Shown piece after piece: positions 17,233 through 25,651 of a stretch of 64,000 bases of DNA (position 1 is its first letter; each line of letters begins with the position of its first letter). A model generated the notes under the pieces. It was not told the origin of the DNA. It worked only from the letters and a program-made list of their open reading frames with translations, and did not search any database. A program made the position numbers and the translations under genes. The DNA is from Rhodobiaceae bacterium. GTDB lineage: Bacteria > Pseudomonadota > Alphaproteobacteria > Rhizobiales > Tepidamorphaceae. The DNA lies in assembly GCA_020637855.1 (NCBI GenBank), contig JACKJR010000001.1, positions 434,001 to 498,000 of the forward strand, in the 5' to 3' direction.

Positions 17233-18840
17233 ATGGGCGCGAGGGAAAAGAAGAAGAGCGCCGTGCCCGGCCGGTTCGCCGTGTTTTCGCTCGATCACCT
17301 CGCCGAAACCTATGGTGCGGCCATTTCGTCGGCTCGTATCTATCAGCTGTACATCTTCTGGATTCTAATCGAAACACTCTGGATTCCGCTGAATACGCTG
17401 ATATCGGCATTCAGCCAGGGGCTGGACATGCTGCTGACCCCGTCAAGCCAGGCGATGACCATCGACTGGTCGACGCACCTGGACAATTTCCGGTTTCATA
17501 CCGAGTTCCCCTGGTTCGTCCTCGCCTGGATATGCTTTTACACCTACACCGCGTTCAACAGGTTTTATCCCATTCTCGTCTGCGTGGCCGCAGGCCTGCT
17601 GCACAACCAGTTCATGGCGTACACGTTGTATGACAAGCGCAGCGCGGCGGAAAAATATCCCGACGCACCGGTCGACCTGACTGCGGCTGACCTGACGTCC
17701 ATGTGGTTGTTCTTCGGTGGCCTCGCGTTGGTGCACGTGTATTTCCTTGCGCTGTCGCTCTACGGGCAGCGGCGAATTCATCAAGCCACGGCTGACGAAA
17801 AAGCGATTTTGTCGGAATATCCCGGCGGCGGTTCGCTGTTCAAATCGGCAGCGCGCATACTGAATCTCCCGCCGGCCTTGCGTATGGCCAGACGAAAGAT
17901 TGCGGCAACCCTCCTGCTGTTCATCTCCGGCATATCCAATTACAGCAACTACATCCTGTGCTCTGTCATGTTCATGGGAACGAGCAGCTTCATCCCCCTG
18001 GGGGTCTGGTACGTCCAAACGATGACCGGGATGGGCGCAACGGCGAGTGGCACGCAGCTGGCAATCGGATACGCGCTCGGCGCGGTCATGGTGATCATTT
18101 CCATGCTGATCGCTTTCGTGACGGTTTATTACATTCTCGTCCTTGGACGCTGGGCGACAAAAGCCGTCCGGCGGCTGCTGAGCCGTTCGCTGGAAGAGGT
18201 GCAGGCATTGGACCCGCGCCCTCCGATCCTGTTCCTGCGGTCTTTCGCGGACGATCAGGTGGCGCTTACCCCGCGCCGCTTCGATTTCAAGCAATGGTTT
18301 CTCGACGAGACCAGTCGCAGCATGAATCTCGATTACCTGATCCTGCAGGAAGGTACGGAAGTCGGGCCGACGGTTGCGCTCGGCAAGCCCGGAGACCCGG
18401 CGCCGCCTTATGGCGTCGCGCGCGGATATTTCGAGCACAACGACTGGAAAAAGGCGGTGTCGAACCTTTGCCAGCAGGCGAAAGGCATCATTCTCGTCCT
18501 CGACACCACCGAGGGCGTTGCCTGGGAGATCGAACTGCTGCTTGCGCAGAGCTACCTGCCCAAGACGCTTGTGCTGCTGAAGCAGGAGGACTGCGGGACG
18601 GAGCAGGGCCAACGGCTCCTGCGTCTGATCACCGACAAGATTGACGGTAAGGGCGAAGTCGCTGGACTGTTGCGTGACAGGGCGGGAGGAAAGCAAGGGG
18701 AGGTTCTCGGCCTGTGGATGGACGCAAGTGGGAAGGCGCATTTGCTCACCACGACACGGGCGTCTTCCTACGCTTACCAGATGGCCCTGCGGCTGTTCCT
18801 GCGTAATCTCGCCGGCACACGCGAGTTCGGAGTCCCCTGA
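17233..18840 (+). CDS. Uncharacterised membrane protein with conserved cytosolic FLRSFADD domain
   Basis: Protein of 535 aa whose function I do not recognise. Roughly the first 330 residues contain five or six hydrophobic segments (IYQLYIFWILIETLWI; FPWFVLAWICFYTYTAF; MWLFFGGLALVHVYFLALSL; ATLLLFISGIS; GYALGAVMVIISMLIAFVTVYYILVLG). The C-terminal cytosolic part opens with PPILFLRSFADDQ and contains GPTVALGKPGDPAPPYGVARGYFEHNDWKKAV and GIILVLDTTEGVAWEIELLL. That layout occurs in many bacterial membrane proteins of unknown function and loosely resembles TIR/nucleotide-binding Rossmann folds. It is monocistronic and divergent from the ABC exporter. Confidence 0.7.
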   Translation: MGAREKKKSAVPGRFAVFSLDHLAETYGAAISSARIYQLYIFWILIETLWIPLNTLISAFSQGLDMLLTPSSQAMTIDWSTHLDNFRFHTEFPWFVLAWICFYTYTAFNRFYPILVCVAAGLLHNQFMAYTLYDKRSAAEKYPDAPVDLTAADLTSMWLFFGGLALVHVYFLALSLYGQRRIHQATADEKAILSEYPGGGSLFKSAARILNLPPALRMARRKIAATLLLFISGISNYSNYILCSVMFMGTSSFIPLGVWYVQTMTGMGATASGTQLAIGYALGAVMVIISMLIAFVTVYYILVLGRWATKAVRRLLSRSLEEVQALDPRPPILFLRSFADDQVALTPRRFDFKQWFLDETSRSMNLDYLILQEGTEVGPTVALGKPGDPAPPYGVARGYFEHNDWKKAVSNLCQQAKGIILVLDTTEGVAWEIELLLAQSYLPKTLVLLKQEDCGTEQGQRLLRLITDKIDGKGEVAGLLRDRAGGKQGEVLGLWMDASGKAHLLTTTRASSYAYQMALRLFLRNLAGTREFGVP

Positions 18841-19026
18841 CGGCCGATTCCGCAATTGCCATGGCTTCGAACGACACACGGGGCATGTTCCGCCGGTGCG
18901 CATGCTGCATCGCAGCAGGTCGGTTGCGGCCTGGTTTCCGCAATCATATGATTATCAGCGTTGGTGCATACAATCCGGTCTGGCGCTTGTGTCCGGGTTA
19001 GGGTTTGAACAGCAGGGGGCAGGCTG

Positions 19027-20418
19027 TTGGACAAGGTGGACATGCTCGTCATCGGCAGCGGCCCTGCCGGCAGGCGGGCGGCTGTACAATCCGCAAAACT
19101 CGGGAAATCGGTTCTTGTCGTCGACAGGGGCAGGCGGCTCGGCGGTGTCTCGGTGCATACTGGTACGATACCCTCCAAGACGCTGCGTGAAACGGTGCTG
19201 AACCTGTCGGGCTGGCGCGAGCGCGGGTTCTACGGGCAGAGCTACCGGGTCAAGCAGGACATTTCCGCCGTCGATCTGATGCAGCGTTTGCACAAGACGC
19301 TGGATCACGAGGTCGAAATCCTCCAGCACCAGTTCATGCGCAATATGGTGCGCAGCGCCTTCGCCGAGGCCCGCTTCGTCAACGCCAATGAAGTCGAGCT
19401 GACGACCGATGGCGGCGAGGTCAGCCATGTCGGTTTCGACAAGGCGCTGATTGCTGTGGGCACACAACCCTTCCGCCCCGACCATATTCCCTTCGACAAG
19501 ACCCGCGTCTTCGATAGCGACGAGATATTGGAACTCGAACGCCTGCCACGCACGCTGACGGTGATCGGCGGCGGCGTCATCGGCGTTGAATACGCGACGA
19601 TCTTCTCCGCGCTGGACGTGCCCGTGACACTGATTGAATCCCGCGATTCCATTCTCGATTTTGTCGACCGCGAACTGGTCGAGGACTTCATCCACCAGAT
19701 GCGTGACCGCGGCATGACCGTGCGGCTCGGTACGGGAGTGAAGGAGGTCGTCACCACGGCCAATGGCGTCGATGTCCTGCTCGCCGATGGCCGCAAGGTG
19801 CGTTCCGATATCCTGCTCTATGCCGCGGGCCGTTCGGGCAATGTCGGCAGTCTCAATCTCGAGGCCATCGGCATCGAGCCCGACAAGCGGGGCCGTATCG
19901 GCGTCGACGACAAGACGCTGCAGACGTCGGTCCCCAACATCTATGCCGCAGGTGACGTGATCGGTTTTCCGAGTCTGGCTTCAACCTCGATGGAGCAGGG
20001 CCGTGTCGCCGCCTGCCACGCCTTCGGTGAGCCGCTGCCGCCAGCACCCGCCACTTTTCCCTATGGCATCTACGCCGTTCCGGAGATTTCCACCGTCGGC
20101 CAGTCGGAGCAGGAAGTGCGCGAAGCGGGCATCGCTTATGAATGCGGCATCGCACGGTTCCGCGAGACTTCGCGCGGCCACATCATGGGGGTCAACACCG
20201 GCTTCCTCAAGCTGATTTTCGCGCTCGATACCCGGCGTCTGCTTGGCGCGCATATCGTTGGCGAGGGCGCGACCGAGCTGATCCATATCGGCCAGGCGGT
20301 GATCAACCTTGGCGGCACGGTCGACTTCTTCGTCGAGAACACCTTCAACTACCCGACCCTTGCCGAGGCCTACAAGATAGCCGGCCTCGACGCCTGGAAC
20401 CGCATGGGCCACGCCTGA
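19027..20418 (+). CDS. sthA: Soluble pyridine nucleotide transhydrogenase-like flavoprotein
   Basis: Flavoprotein of 463 aa predicted to exchange hydride between NADPH and NAD+. The FAD site is MLVIGSGPAGRRAA at about 6-19, the NAD(P) site is VIGGGVIGVEYA near 180, and a C-terminal dimerisation domain ends in FNYPTLAEAYKIA. The redox disulfide of lipoamide-dehydrogenase relatives is absent: the motif reads LGGVSVHTGTIPSKTLRE, with both cysteines lost, which suits SthA and excludes disulfide reductases. Starts at TTG 19027 after a purine-rich GCAGGGGGC. A copper-chaperone operon follows with its own promoter. Confidence 0.88.
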   Translation: MDKVDMLVIGSGPAGRRAAVQSAKLGKSVLVVDRGRRLGGVSVHTGTIPSKTLRETVLNLSGWRERGFYGQSYRVKQDISAVDLMQRLHKTLDHEVEILQHQFMRNMVRSAFAEARFVNANEVELTTDGGEVSHVGFDKALIAVGTQPFRPDHIPFDKTRVFDSDEILELERLPRTLTVIGGGVIGVEYATIFSALDVPVTLIESRDSILDFVDRELVEDFIHQMRDRGMTVRLGTGVKEVVTTANGVDVLLADGRKVRSDILLYAAGRSGNVGSLNLEAIGIEPDKRGRIGVDDKTLQTSVPNIYAAGDVIGFPSLASTSMEQGRVAACHAFGEPLPPAPATFPYGIYAVPEISTVGQSEQEVREAGIAYECGIARFRETSRGHIMGVNTGFLKLIFALDTRRLLGAHIVGEGATELIHIGQAVINLGGTVDFFVENTFNYPTLAEAYKIAGLDAWNRMGHA

Positions 20419-20440
20419 ACGAATACGATACTCATGCGAC

Positions 20441-20471
20441 TTGACCTTCCAGTAGATGGAAGGTGCATGTA
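20441..20471 (+). promoter_or_regulatory. CueR/MerR-type copper promoter
   Basis: TTGACC at 20441-20446 serves as -35 and overlaps the inverted repeat ACCTTCCA-GTAGA-TGGAAGGT (20444-20464). A weak -10 (CATGTA, 20466-20471) follows at the 19-bp spacing typical of MerR-family promoters. The repeat is nearly identical in form to the E. coli copA CueR box. It reads into the copper chaperone gene. No cueR gene lies in the window. Confidence 0.8.
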
Positions 20472-20514
20472 CCGGTGCAGAATATCTCCAACCCTGAACG
20501 CACCGGAGCTGAGC

Positions 20515-20715
20515 ATGAAGTTTTCCGTTCCCGACATGAGCTGCGAACACTGCAAGGACGCGGTTGAAAAGGCGGCATTGGGTGCCGACCCGAATGCGAA
20601 GGTCACGGTCGATCTCGACGCCAAGACGGTTGAAATCGTTTCCGGAGAGAAGCCCGGCCGCTTCGCCGATGCCATCAAGGCAGGCGGCTACGAAGCAACG
20701 CAGGTCGCAGGCTGA
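20515..20715 (+). CDS. copZ: Copper chaperone with heavy-metal-associated (HMA) domain
   Basis: Small cytosolic protein of 66 aa comprising a single HMA fold. The metal site is MSCEHC at residues 7-12 (Met, Cys, Cys), followed by beta strands containing KVTVDLDAKTVEIVSGE and the terminal GYEATQV. It binds Cu(I) in known homologues. The frame extends to 20434, but ATG 20515 gives the canonical size and leaves the CueR-type promoter upstream. Its stop overlaps the start of a cytochrome c gene (TGATG), so the two are coupled; pairing of a CopZ with a cytochrome rather than a CopA ATPase is unusual. Confidence 0.88.
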   Translation: MKFSVPDMSCEHCKDAVEKAALGADPNAKVTVDLDAKTVEIVSGEKPGRFADAIKAGGYEATQVAG

Positions 20716-21119
20716 TGAACCTGAGAAACGTGGTGATCCTTCTTGCCATAGTAATGGCAGGGGTGGCTGTTTACCGCATGGTGGTCAACCGCACCGCTGC
20801 GCCGACCGCATCCGTCAGCGTGGTCGTGCCTGAACTGCTTGGTGACGCGCAGGCCGGCAAGGCGCTGTTCGATGCCAATTGCGCTGAGTGCCATGGCACC
20901 AACGCATCCGGCACCAATGCCGGGCCGCCACTGGTTCACAAGATCTACGAACCGAACCACCACGGTGACATGGCCTTCCTGCTTGCAGCAAAGCAAGGCG
21001 TACGCGCCCATCACTGGCCCTTCGGCGATATGCCGCCAGTGCCGGGCGTCAGCGAACAGGACGTCGGCAGGATCGTCGCCTATGTCCGCACGCTGCAGAA
21101 GGCCAACGGCATTTTCTGA
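20715..21119 (+). CDS. Membrane-anchored monohaem cytochrome c
   Basis: Protein of 134 aa with an N-terminal hydrophobic anchor (VVILLAIVMAGVAVYRMVV) and one haem-binding CAECH near residue 57, with a Met ligand probably in GDMPPVPGVS. The arrangement is that of a class I cytochrome c facing the periplasm. It resembles small cytochromes found beside copper-resistance genes. It is translationally coupled to the copper chaperone and thus likely copper-induced. An electron-carrying or copper-oxidising role is conceivable but unproven. Confidence 0.85.
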   Translation: MNLRNVVILLAIVMAGVAVYRMVVNRTAAPTASVSVVVPELLGDAQAGKALFDANCAECHGTNASGTNAGPPLVHKIYEPNHHGDMAFLLAAKQGVRAHHWPFGDMPPVPGVSEQDVGRIVAYVRTLQKANGIF

Positions 21120-21153
21120 TCCGCGCAGATGAGGGAAGCAAATAGCGCCCCTC

Positions 21154-22605
21154 TCACGCAATGGATTTGATCGCCGGATATGCGGCTCGGAACGTTCCGT
21201 AAGCCTCATCGAAAGCGCTGCCCGATCCGGCGTCCGGCTCGATGATGTCGCGGATCTGTGGGGTGGACATGATGCTTTCGGGCTTTGCCCCTGTTGCCGC
21301 CGACACGGCAAGCCGCGCCGCGCCCAGTGCCGCTCCGAATTCGCCGCCACCGGGCAGGGCAAGCGGAACGCCGAGTACGGTAGCAATGACCTTGAGCCAG
21401 TAGCGTGATGCCGTTCCGCCGCCGATTGCCGTAAGCTGCTGGATGCCGGCGCCGGTGCCCTTGAGCGCCTCGAAGCAGTCGCGCAGGGCAAAGGCGACGC
21501 CTTCAAGCACGGCACGGGTCAGGTCATCGCGTGTCGTCCCGGCGGTTAGACCGATGAAGCTGCCGCGGATATCGGCGTCGTTATGGGGCGTCCGCTCACC
21601 GGAAAGATAGGGCAGGAACAGCAGGCTTCCCGGCGCCTGCAATGTATCTCCGAGACCCGACGTCAGGACCGCGGGTTTGTGTCCGGTGATGCGGGAAAGC
21701 CAGTTGAGGCTGTCGGTCGCCGACAGGATCACTCCCATCTGGTACCAGCGCTCCGGGATGGCATGGCAGAACGTGTGTAACGCGGTTTCGGGGGCAGGGC
21801 GGTAGCCATCGCGCGCCGACAACAGAACACCGGACGTTCCCAGTGAGACAAAACCCTGTCCTTCGCGGAGCGCGCCGATACCGCAGGCGGCTGCCGCATT
21901 GTCACCTGCGCCCCCGGCAATGGTGACCGTGCCGGACAGCCCCCACTTCGCCGCAAGCTCCGGGCGCAGCGTCCCGGCAGCCTGAGAGCCTTCCACGAGA
22001 CGCGGCATCTGGTCCCGCCGCATGTGGCCGGCATCGAGCAGTGCTTCAGACCAGTCGCGCGCGCCCACGTCGAGCCAGGACGTCCCCGCGCTGTCGGACA
22101 TGTCGGCCACGTAATCGCCGGTCAGGTAGTGGTTCAGATATGCCGCAGGCAGCAGGACCCTGGCGGTTTTCCCGAAGACTTCCGGCTCGTGGGCGCGGAC
22201 CCATTCAAGCTTGGGCGCGGTGAAGCCGGGAAAGACGATGTTGCCGGAAAGCGCACGCACCTGTGCGGTTGCGTCGAGACGCGCGGCTTGCGCATGCGAG
22301 CGCGTGTCGTTCCACAGGATACAGGGCCTCAGCACATTGCCCGCCTCATCCAGAAGCGTGGCGCCGTGCATGTGTCCTGCAACACCTATTCCCTTGAGAT
22401 CGGAAAACCTCGGCTGCGTAGCGGCAAGTTCCGCCGCCGCGTCTTCCAGTGCCGCGATCCAGTCCGCGGGGTTTTGTTCAGACCAGCCCTTGTGCGGGTG
22501 CGCAACATCATAGGCACGTTCGGAGGATGCGATCGGTGTGCCATCGCCATCGACGAGCAGGGCGCGCAGTCCCGATGTCCCCAGGTCTATGCCGAGAAAT
22601 GTCAT
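21154..22605 (-). CDS. xylB: Xylulokinase
   Basis: FGGY-family sugar kinase of 483 aa that would phosphorylate D-xylulose to xylulose 5-phosphate in the cytosol. It begins with the phosphate-binding DLGTSGLRALLVDGDG and has GVAGHMHGATLLDEAG (the xylulose-kinase MHG signature), NDTRSHAQAA, the catalytic Asp in GGAGDNAAAACGIG, and the C-terminal FGGY segment AIGGGTASRYWLKVIA. Length is as expected for XylB. It stands alone, without xylose isomerase or transporter, and convergent with the cytochrome gene. Activity on another ketose is possible. Confidence 0.9.
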   Translation of the reverse strand: MTFLGIDLGTSGLRALLVDGDGTPIASSERAYDVAHPHKGWSEQNPADWIAALEDAAAELAATQPRFSDLKGIGVAGHMHGATLLDEAGNVLRPCILWNDTRSHAQAARLDATAQVRALSGNIVFPGFTAPKLEWVRAHEPEVFGKTARVLLPAAYLNHYLTGDYVADMSDSAGTSWLDVGARDWSEALLDAGHMRRDQMPRLVEGSQAAGTLRPELAAKWGLSGTVTIAGGAGDNAAAACGIGALREGQGFVSLGTSGVLLSARDGYRPAPETALHTFCHAIPERWYQMGVILSATDSLNWLSRITGHKPAVLTSGLGDTLQAPGSLLFLPYLSGERTPHNDADIRGSFIGLTAGTTRDDLTRAVLEGVAFALRDCFEALKGTGAGIQQLTAIGGGTASRYWLKVIATVLGVPLALPGGGEFGAALGAARLAVSAATGAKPESIMSTPQIRDIIEPDAGSGSAFDEAYGTFRAAYPAIKSIA

Positions 22606-22665
22606 TCAGGCGCCCTTCCAGCGGTGAACGGCCTTGAGTGTCAGGCCCGGGGGAGCCTGACTAGC

Positions 22666-22842
22666 ATGCAGGTCCGCGAAGCTATTTCAATCTTGCCGCA
22701 TGTTGGCAGGATAGGCTTTTGTGCAATTGCGGCTTTGCTGCTTTGTGGCGGCATACTGTGGGGTCATTTTCGCGTGATGCTGCAACCGGCGATGCAGGGC
22801 GGATGCTCGGCGGGCGTGACATGTGCCTGCCGGATGATTTAA
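22666..22842 (+). CDS. Possible small membrane protein upstream of coxC
   Basis: A 58-codon frame begins at ATG 22666 behind GGGGGAG and encodes one hydrophobic helix (IGFCAIAALLLCGGILWG) and a Cys-rich tail (GGCSAGVTCACRMI). It ends 48 bp before the coxC start and is codirectional with it. No family is recognised. The ribosome site and membrane character argue for it; the short length and lack of known homologues argue against. Confidence 0.3.
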   Translation: MQVREAISILPHVGRIGFCAIAALLLCGGILWGHFRVMLQPAMQGGCSAGVTCACRMI

Positions 22843-22890
22843 ATAGGGCGCACGGCAGAGGGGACGTTTAGGGAGGAGCGGACCGCTGCA

Positions 22891-24048
22891 ATGATCACTC
22901 CAGCCTACGACTATATGTTGGTGGGTGCTTCGGTGCTTGTCTCGCTGATGTCCTCGTTCACGGGGCTGGCGTTGACCAAGGGCATATCAATGCTGCCCGA
23001 AAGCCGCCGCAAGATGCAGATCGTCAAGGCCGCACTGGCGCTTGGCGGCGGCATCTGGTCGATGCATTTCGTCGCCATGCTGGCGATGCGCTTTCCGCTG
23101 CCCATCGATTATGATGCCCGCTACACGCTTGGTTCCGCGCTGATCGCCATCCTGATGGCAGGCATCTCTCTGCTGATCATGCATTTCGCGCGGCGCACAT
23201 GGCTGTGCCAGATTCTCGCGGGAACCATTCTCGGCAATGGTATCGTCGTCATGCACTATGTCGGCATGTCGGCGATCCGAGGATGCCTGCCGCTTTACGA
23301 CCCCGTCGGCGTTGCGCTCGCCATAGCCGGGGCAACCATCATGGGCGTTGCGGCCATCGGCGTTGCCTACGCCAAGCGGGATTCGGCACATATCCTTGCC
23401 AGCACCCTGATCTTCGGCTTCTCGGTGGTGGTCGTGCATTTCGTTGCCATGTACTGGACTTCGTTCGTGCCGACCGTCGCCATCGCCGCGATCTCGCCGC
23501 TGATCGAGAACGGAACGCTGGCTCTGCTGGTCATGCTCGCCGCATTCGCCATCTGCGGCACCTTCCTGCTGCTGTCCACCAATTACGTCGTGATCGGTTT
23601 TGCCTCCGGCGGCGCGCAGCCGCTGTCGGCGCCAATGCCGCTCCCGGAAGGGGAAGTGTCGCCGGGTGCGCTTGCAGGGGGCGGCGTCCGGGAAGTGTCT
23701 GGCCATTCGGAGAAACTGCCCCGGCTCCCATACGAGCGCGACAGGCGCACCTATTTCGTGTCCGCCGAAGACGTCATCGCCGTGCGGGCCGAGGGCCATT
23801 ACACGATCCTGTATACGCATGACGAAAAGCTTTTCTGCCCCTGGTCGATCTCCGAAGCCGCAGCCCGTCTTCCCGCTTCATTGTTCCTGCGAACCCATCG
23901 CAGCTACCTTGTGAACGTGCACCATGTCTCCGCGTTCGAGCGTCACAAGGACAGCGGATCGTGCCATTTCGAGGGGGTCCAGTCGCTGAAATTCGCCCCC
24001 GTCAGCCGCGGCAATGTCGCTGGTGTGCGCGAAGCGCTGGGGCTTTAG
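22891..24048 (+). CDS. coxC: MHYT-LytTR membrane regulator of CO dehydrogenase (CoxC/CoxH-like)
   Basis: Protein of 385 aa joining an integral-membrane MHYT sensor to a DNA-binding LytTR domain. Three MHYT motifs lie in helices: MHFVAM (58-63), MHYVGM (about 121) and VHFVAM (about 185); such His/Met sites are proposed to hold copper and sense diatomic gases. The LytTR domain spans about 285-385, with FLRTHRSYLVNVHHVSAF. This architecture is that of CoxC and CoxH of Oligotropha, and the gene precedes coxM as coxC does there. It probably activates cox transcription, perhaps through the direct repeats at 24136-24171. Confidence 0.88.
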   Translation: MITPAYDYMLVGASVLVSLMSSFTGLALTKGISMLPESRRKMQIVKAALALGGGIWSMHFVAMLAMRFPLPIDYDARYTLGSALIAILMAGISLLIMHFARRTWLCQILAGTILGNGIVVMHYVGMSAIRGCLPLYDPVGVALAIAGATIMGVAAIGVAYAKRDSAHILASTLIFGFSVVVVHFVAMYWTSFVPTVAIAAISPLIENGTLALLVMLAAFAICGTFLLLSTNYVVIGFASGGAQPLSAPMPLPEGEVSPGALAGGGVREVSGHSEKLPRLPYERDRRTYFVSAEDVIAVRAEGHYTILYTHDEKLFCPWSISEAAARLPASLFLRTHRSYLVNVHHVSAFERHKDSGSCHFEGVQSLKFAPVSRGNVAGVREALGL

Positions 24049-24094
24049 AGCAAACGCAGGGAAAGTGGAAACCGGTTTCCCGTCCGGATTTGCG
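24049..24094. repeat. REP-like intergenic repeat, second copy
   Basis: AGAGCAAACGCAGGGAAAG follows the coxC stop immediately, and the element closes with CCGGATTTGCG, its imperfect inverse. An inner GAAACCGGTTTCC palindrome is present. It is related to the element at 13349-13437, which also abuts a stop codon. Confidence 0.55.
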
Positions 24095-24135
24095 CGATGG
24101 TGAAGTTGTTTCTTCCAGGCACGCCGCCCCCGCTT

Positions 24136-24171
24136 CAATTCGCGTTTCGTGCGGACAATTCGCATTTCGTG
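24136..24171 (+). promoter_or_regulatory. Tandem direct repeats upstream of coxM (candidate LytTR site)
   Basis: CAATTCGCGTTTCGTG (24136-24151) and CAATTCGCATTTCGTG (24156-24171) are 16-bp direct repeats with one mismatch and an exact 20-bp period. LytTR domains bind pairs of direct repeats on one face of the helix, so this is a good candidate CoxC-binding site. The cox structural genes start 114 bp downstream. Confidence 0.6.
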
Positions 24172-24284
24172 AAATCGCACGCGCCCGCCATGTAGCCGCT
24201 GTCGCGCGCAACGTTGCGTTGCCTGTCTGATGGATGCCGAGGAGCGCTGCCACGCAGTGGCGTTCCCGTTTCCGGAGGACACGC

Positions 24285-25139
24285 ATGATACCCAATTCAT
24301 TCCAATACCATCGCCCCGATTCCGTCGACGCCGCCGTGGCACTGTTGACGCAATACGGTGACGAGGCCCGTCCGCTTGCCGGCGGTCACAGCCTGATCCC
24401 GATGATGAAACTGCGCATGGCCGACGTGCAGCATCTCGTCGATCTGCAGGCAATCGGCTCTCTGAAGGGCATTGCCGTTGCAGGCGGCACCGTGACGATC
24501 GGCGCCATGACGACCCAGCATGAACTGATCAACGATGCAGCGCTGGCAAAAGCCGTACCGCTCATCCGCGAGGCTTCGCTGCAGATCGCCGATCCGCAGG
24601 TGCGCTATGCAGGCACGCTTGGCGGAAATGTCGCCAACGGCGATCCCGGCAACGACATGCCCGGCCTGATGCAGTGCCTCGATGCGGTCTACACTCTGAG
24701 CGGGCCGGACGGCGCGCGCGAGGTCGCGGCGCGCGATTTCTACGAGGCGGCCTATTTCACCGCGCGCGAGGACAACGAACTGCTCGTCTCCGTCCGCTTC
24801 GACGCGCCGAAGGGCGGTTACGCCTACGAGAAGCAGAAGCGCAAGATTGGCGATTATGCGACGGCTGCCGCCGCCGTGCTGATCGAAAAGAGCGGCGGTA
24901 AATGCACGTCGGCTTCCATTGCGATGACGAACCTCGCTGACACGCCTGTGTGGTGTGCGGCCGCCAGTGAAGCGCTGGTTGGCTCCTCGCTGGATGATGC
25001 GGCGATTGGCGCTGCCGTAGCGGCGATGAAATCGGCGATCGATCCGCAGGAAGACAACCGCGGTCCGGTCGAGTTCAAGACACATGTGGCCGGCGTCGTG
25101 CTGGCGCGCGCGATTTCGCGCGCCGCGTCGCGCGCTTAA
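24285..25139 (+). CDS. coxM: CO dehydrogenase medium subunit (FAD)
   Basis: FAD-binding subunit of 284 aa that passes electrons from the Fe-S clusters of CoxS toward quinone. The two FAD motifs of the family are present: AGGHSL at 32-37 and TLGGN at 111-115. The N-terminal start FQYHRPDSVDAAVALL is standard. ATG 24285 is preceded by CCGGAGGA; the open frame begins earlier at 24234. Oligotropha CoxM has 288 aa. First structural gene of the operon, with coxS 20 bp downstream. Confidence 0.95.
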   Translation: MIPNSFQYHRPDSVDAAVALLTQYGDEARPLAGGHSLIPMMKLRMADVQHLVDLQAIGSLKGIAVAGGTVTIGAMTTQHELINDAALAKAVPLIREASLQIADPQVRYAGTLGGNVANGDPGNDMPGLMQCLDAVYTLSGPDGAREVAARDFYEAAYFTAREDNELLVSVRFDAPKGGYAYEKQKRKIGDYATAAAAVLIEKSGGKCTSASIAMTNLADTPVWCAAASEALVGSSLDDAAIGAAVAAMKSAIDPQEDNRGPVEFKTHVAGVVLARAISRAASRA

Positions 25140-25159
25140 AAAAGATTAAGAGGACACCC

Positions 25160-25647
<488 letters not shown>

Positions 25648-25651
<4 letters not shown>

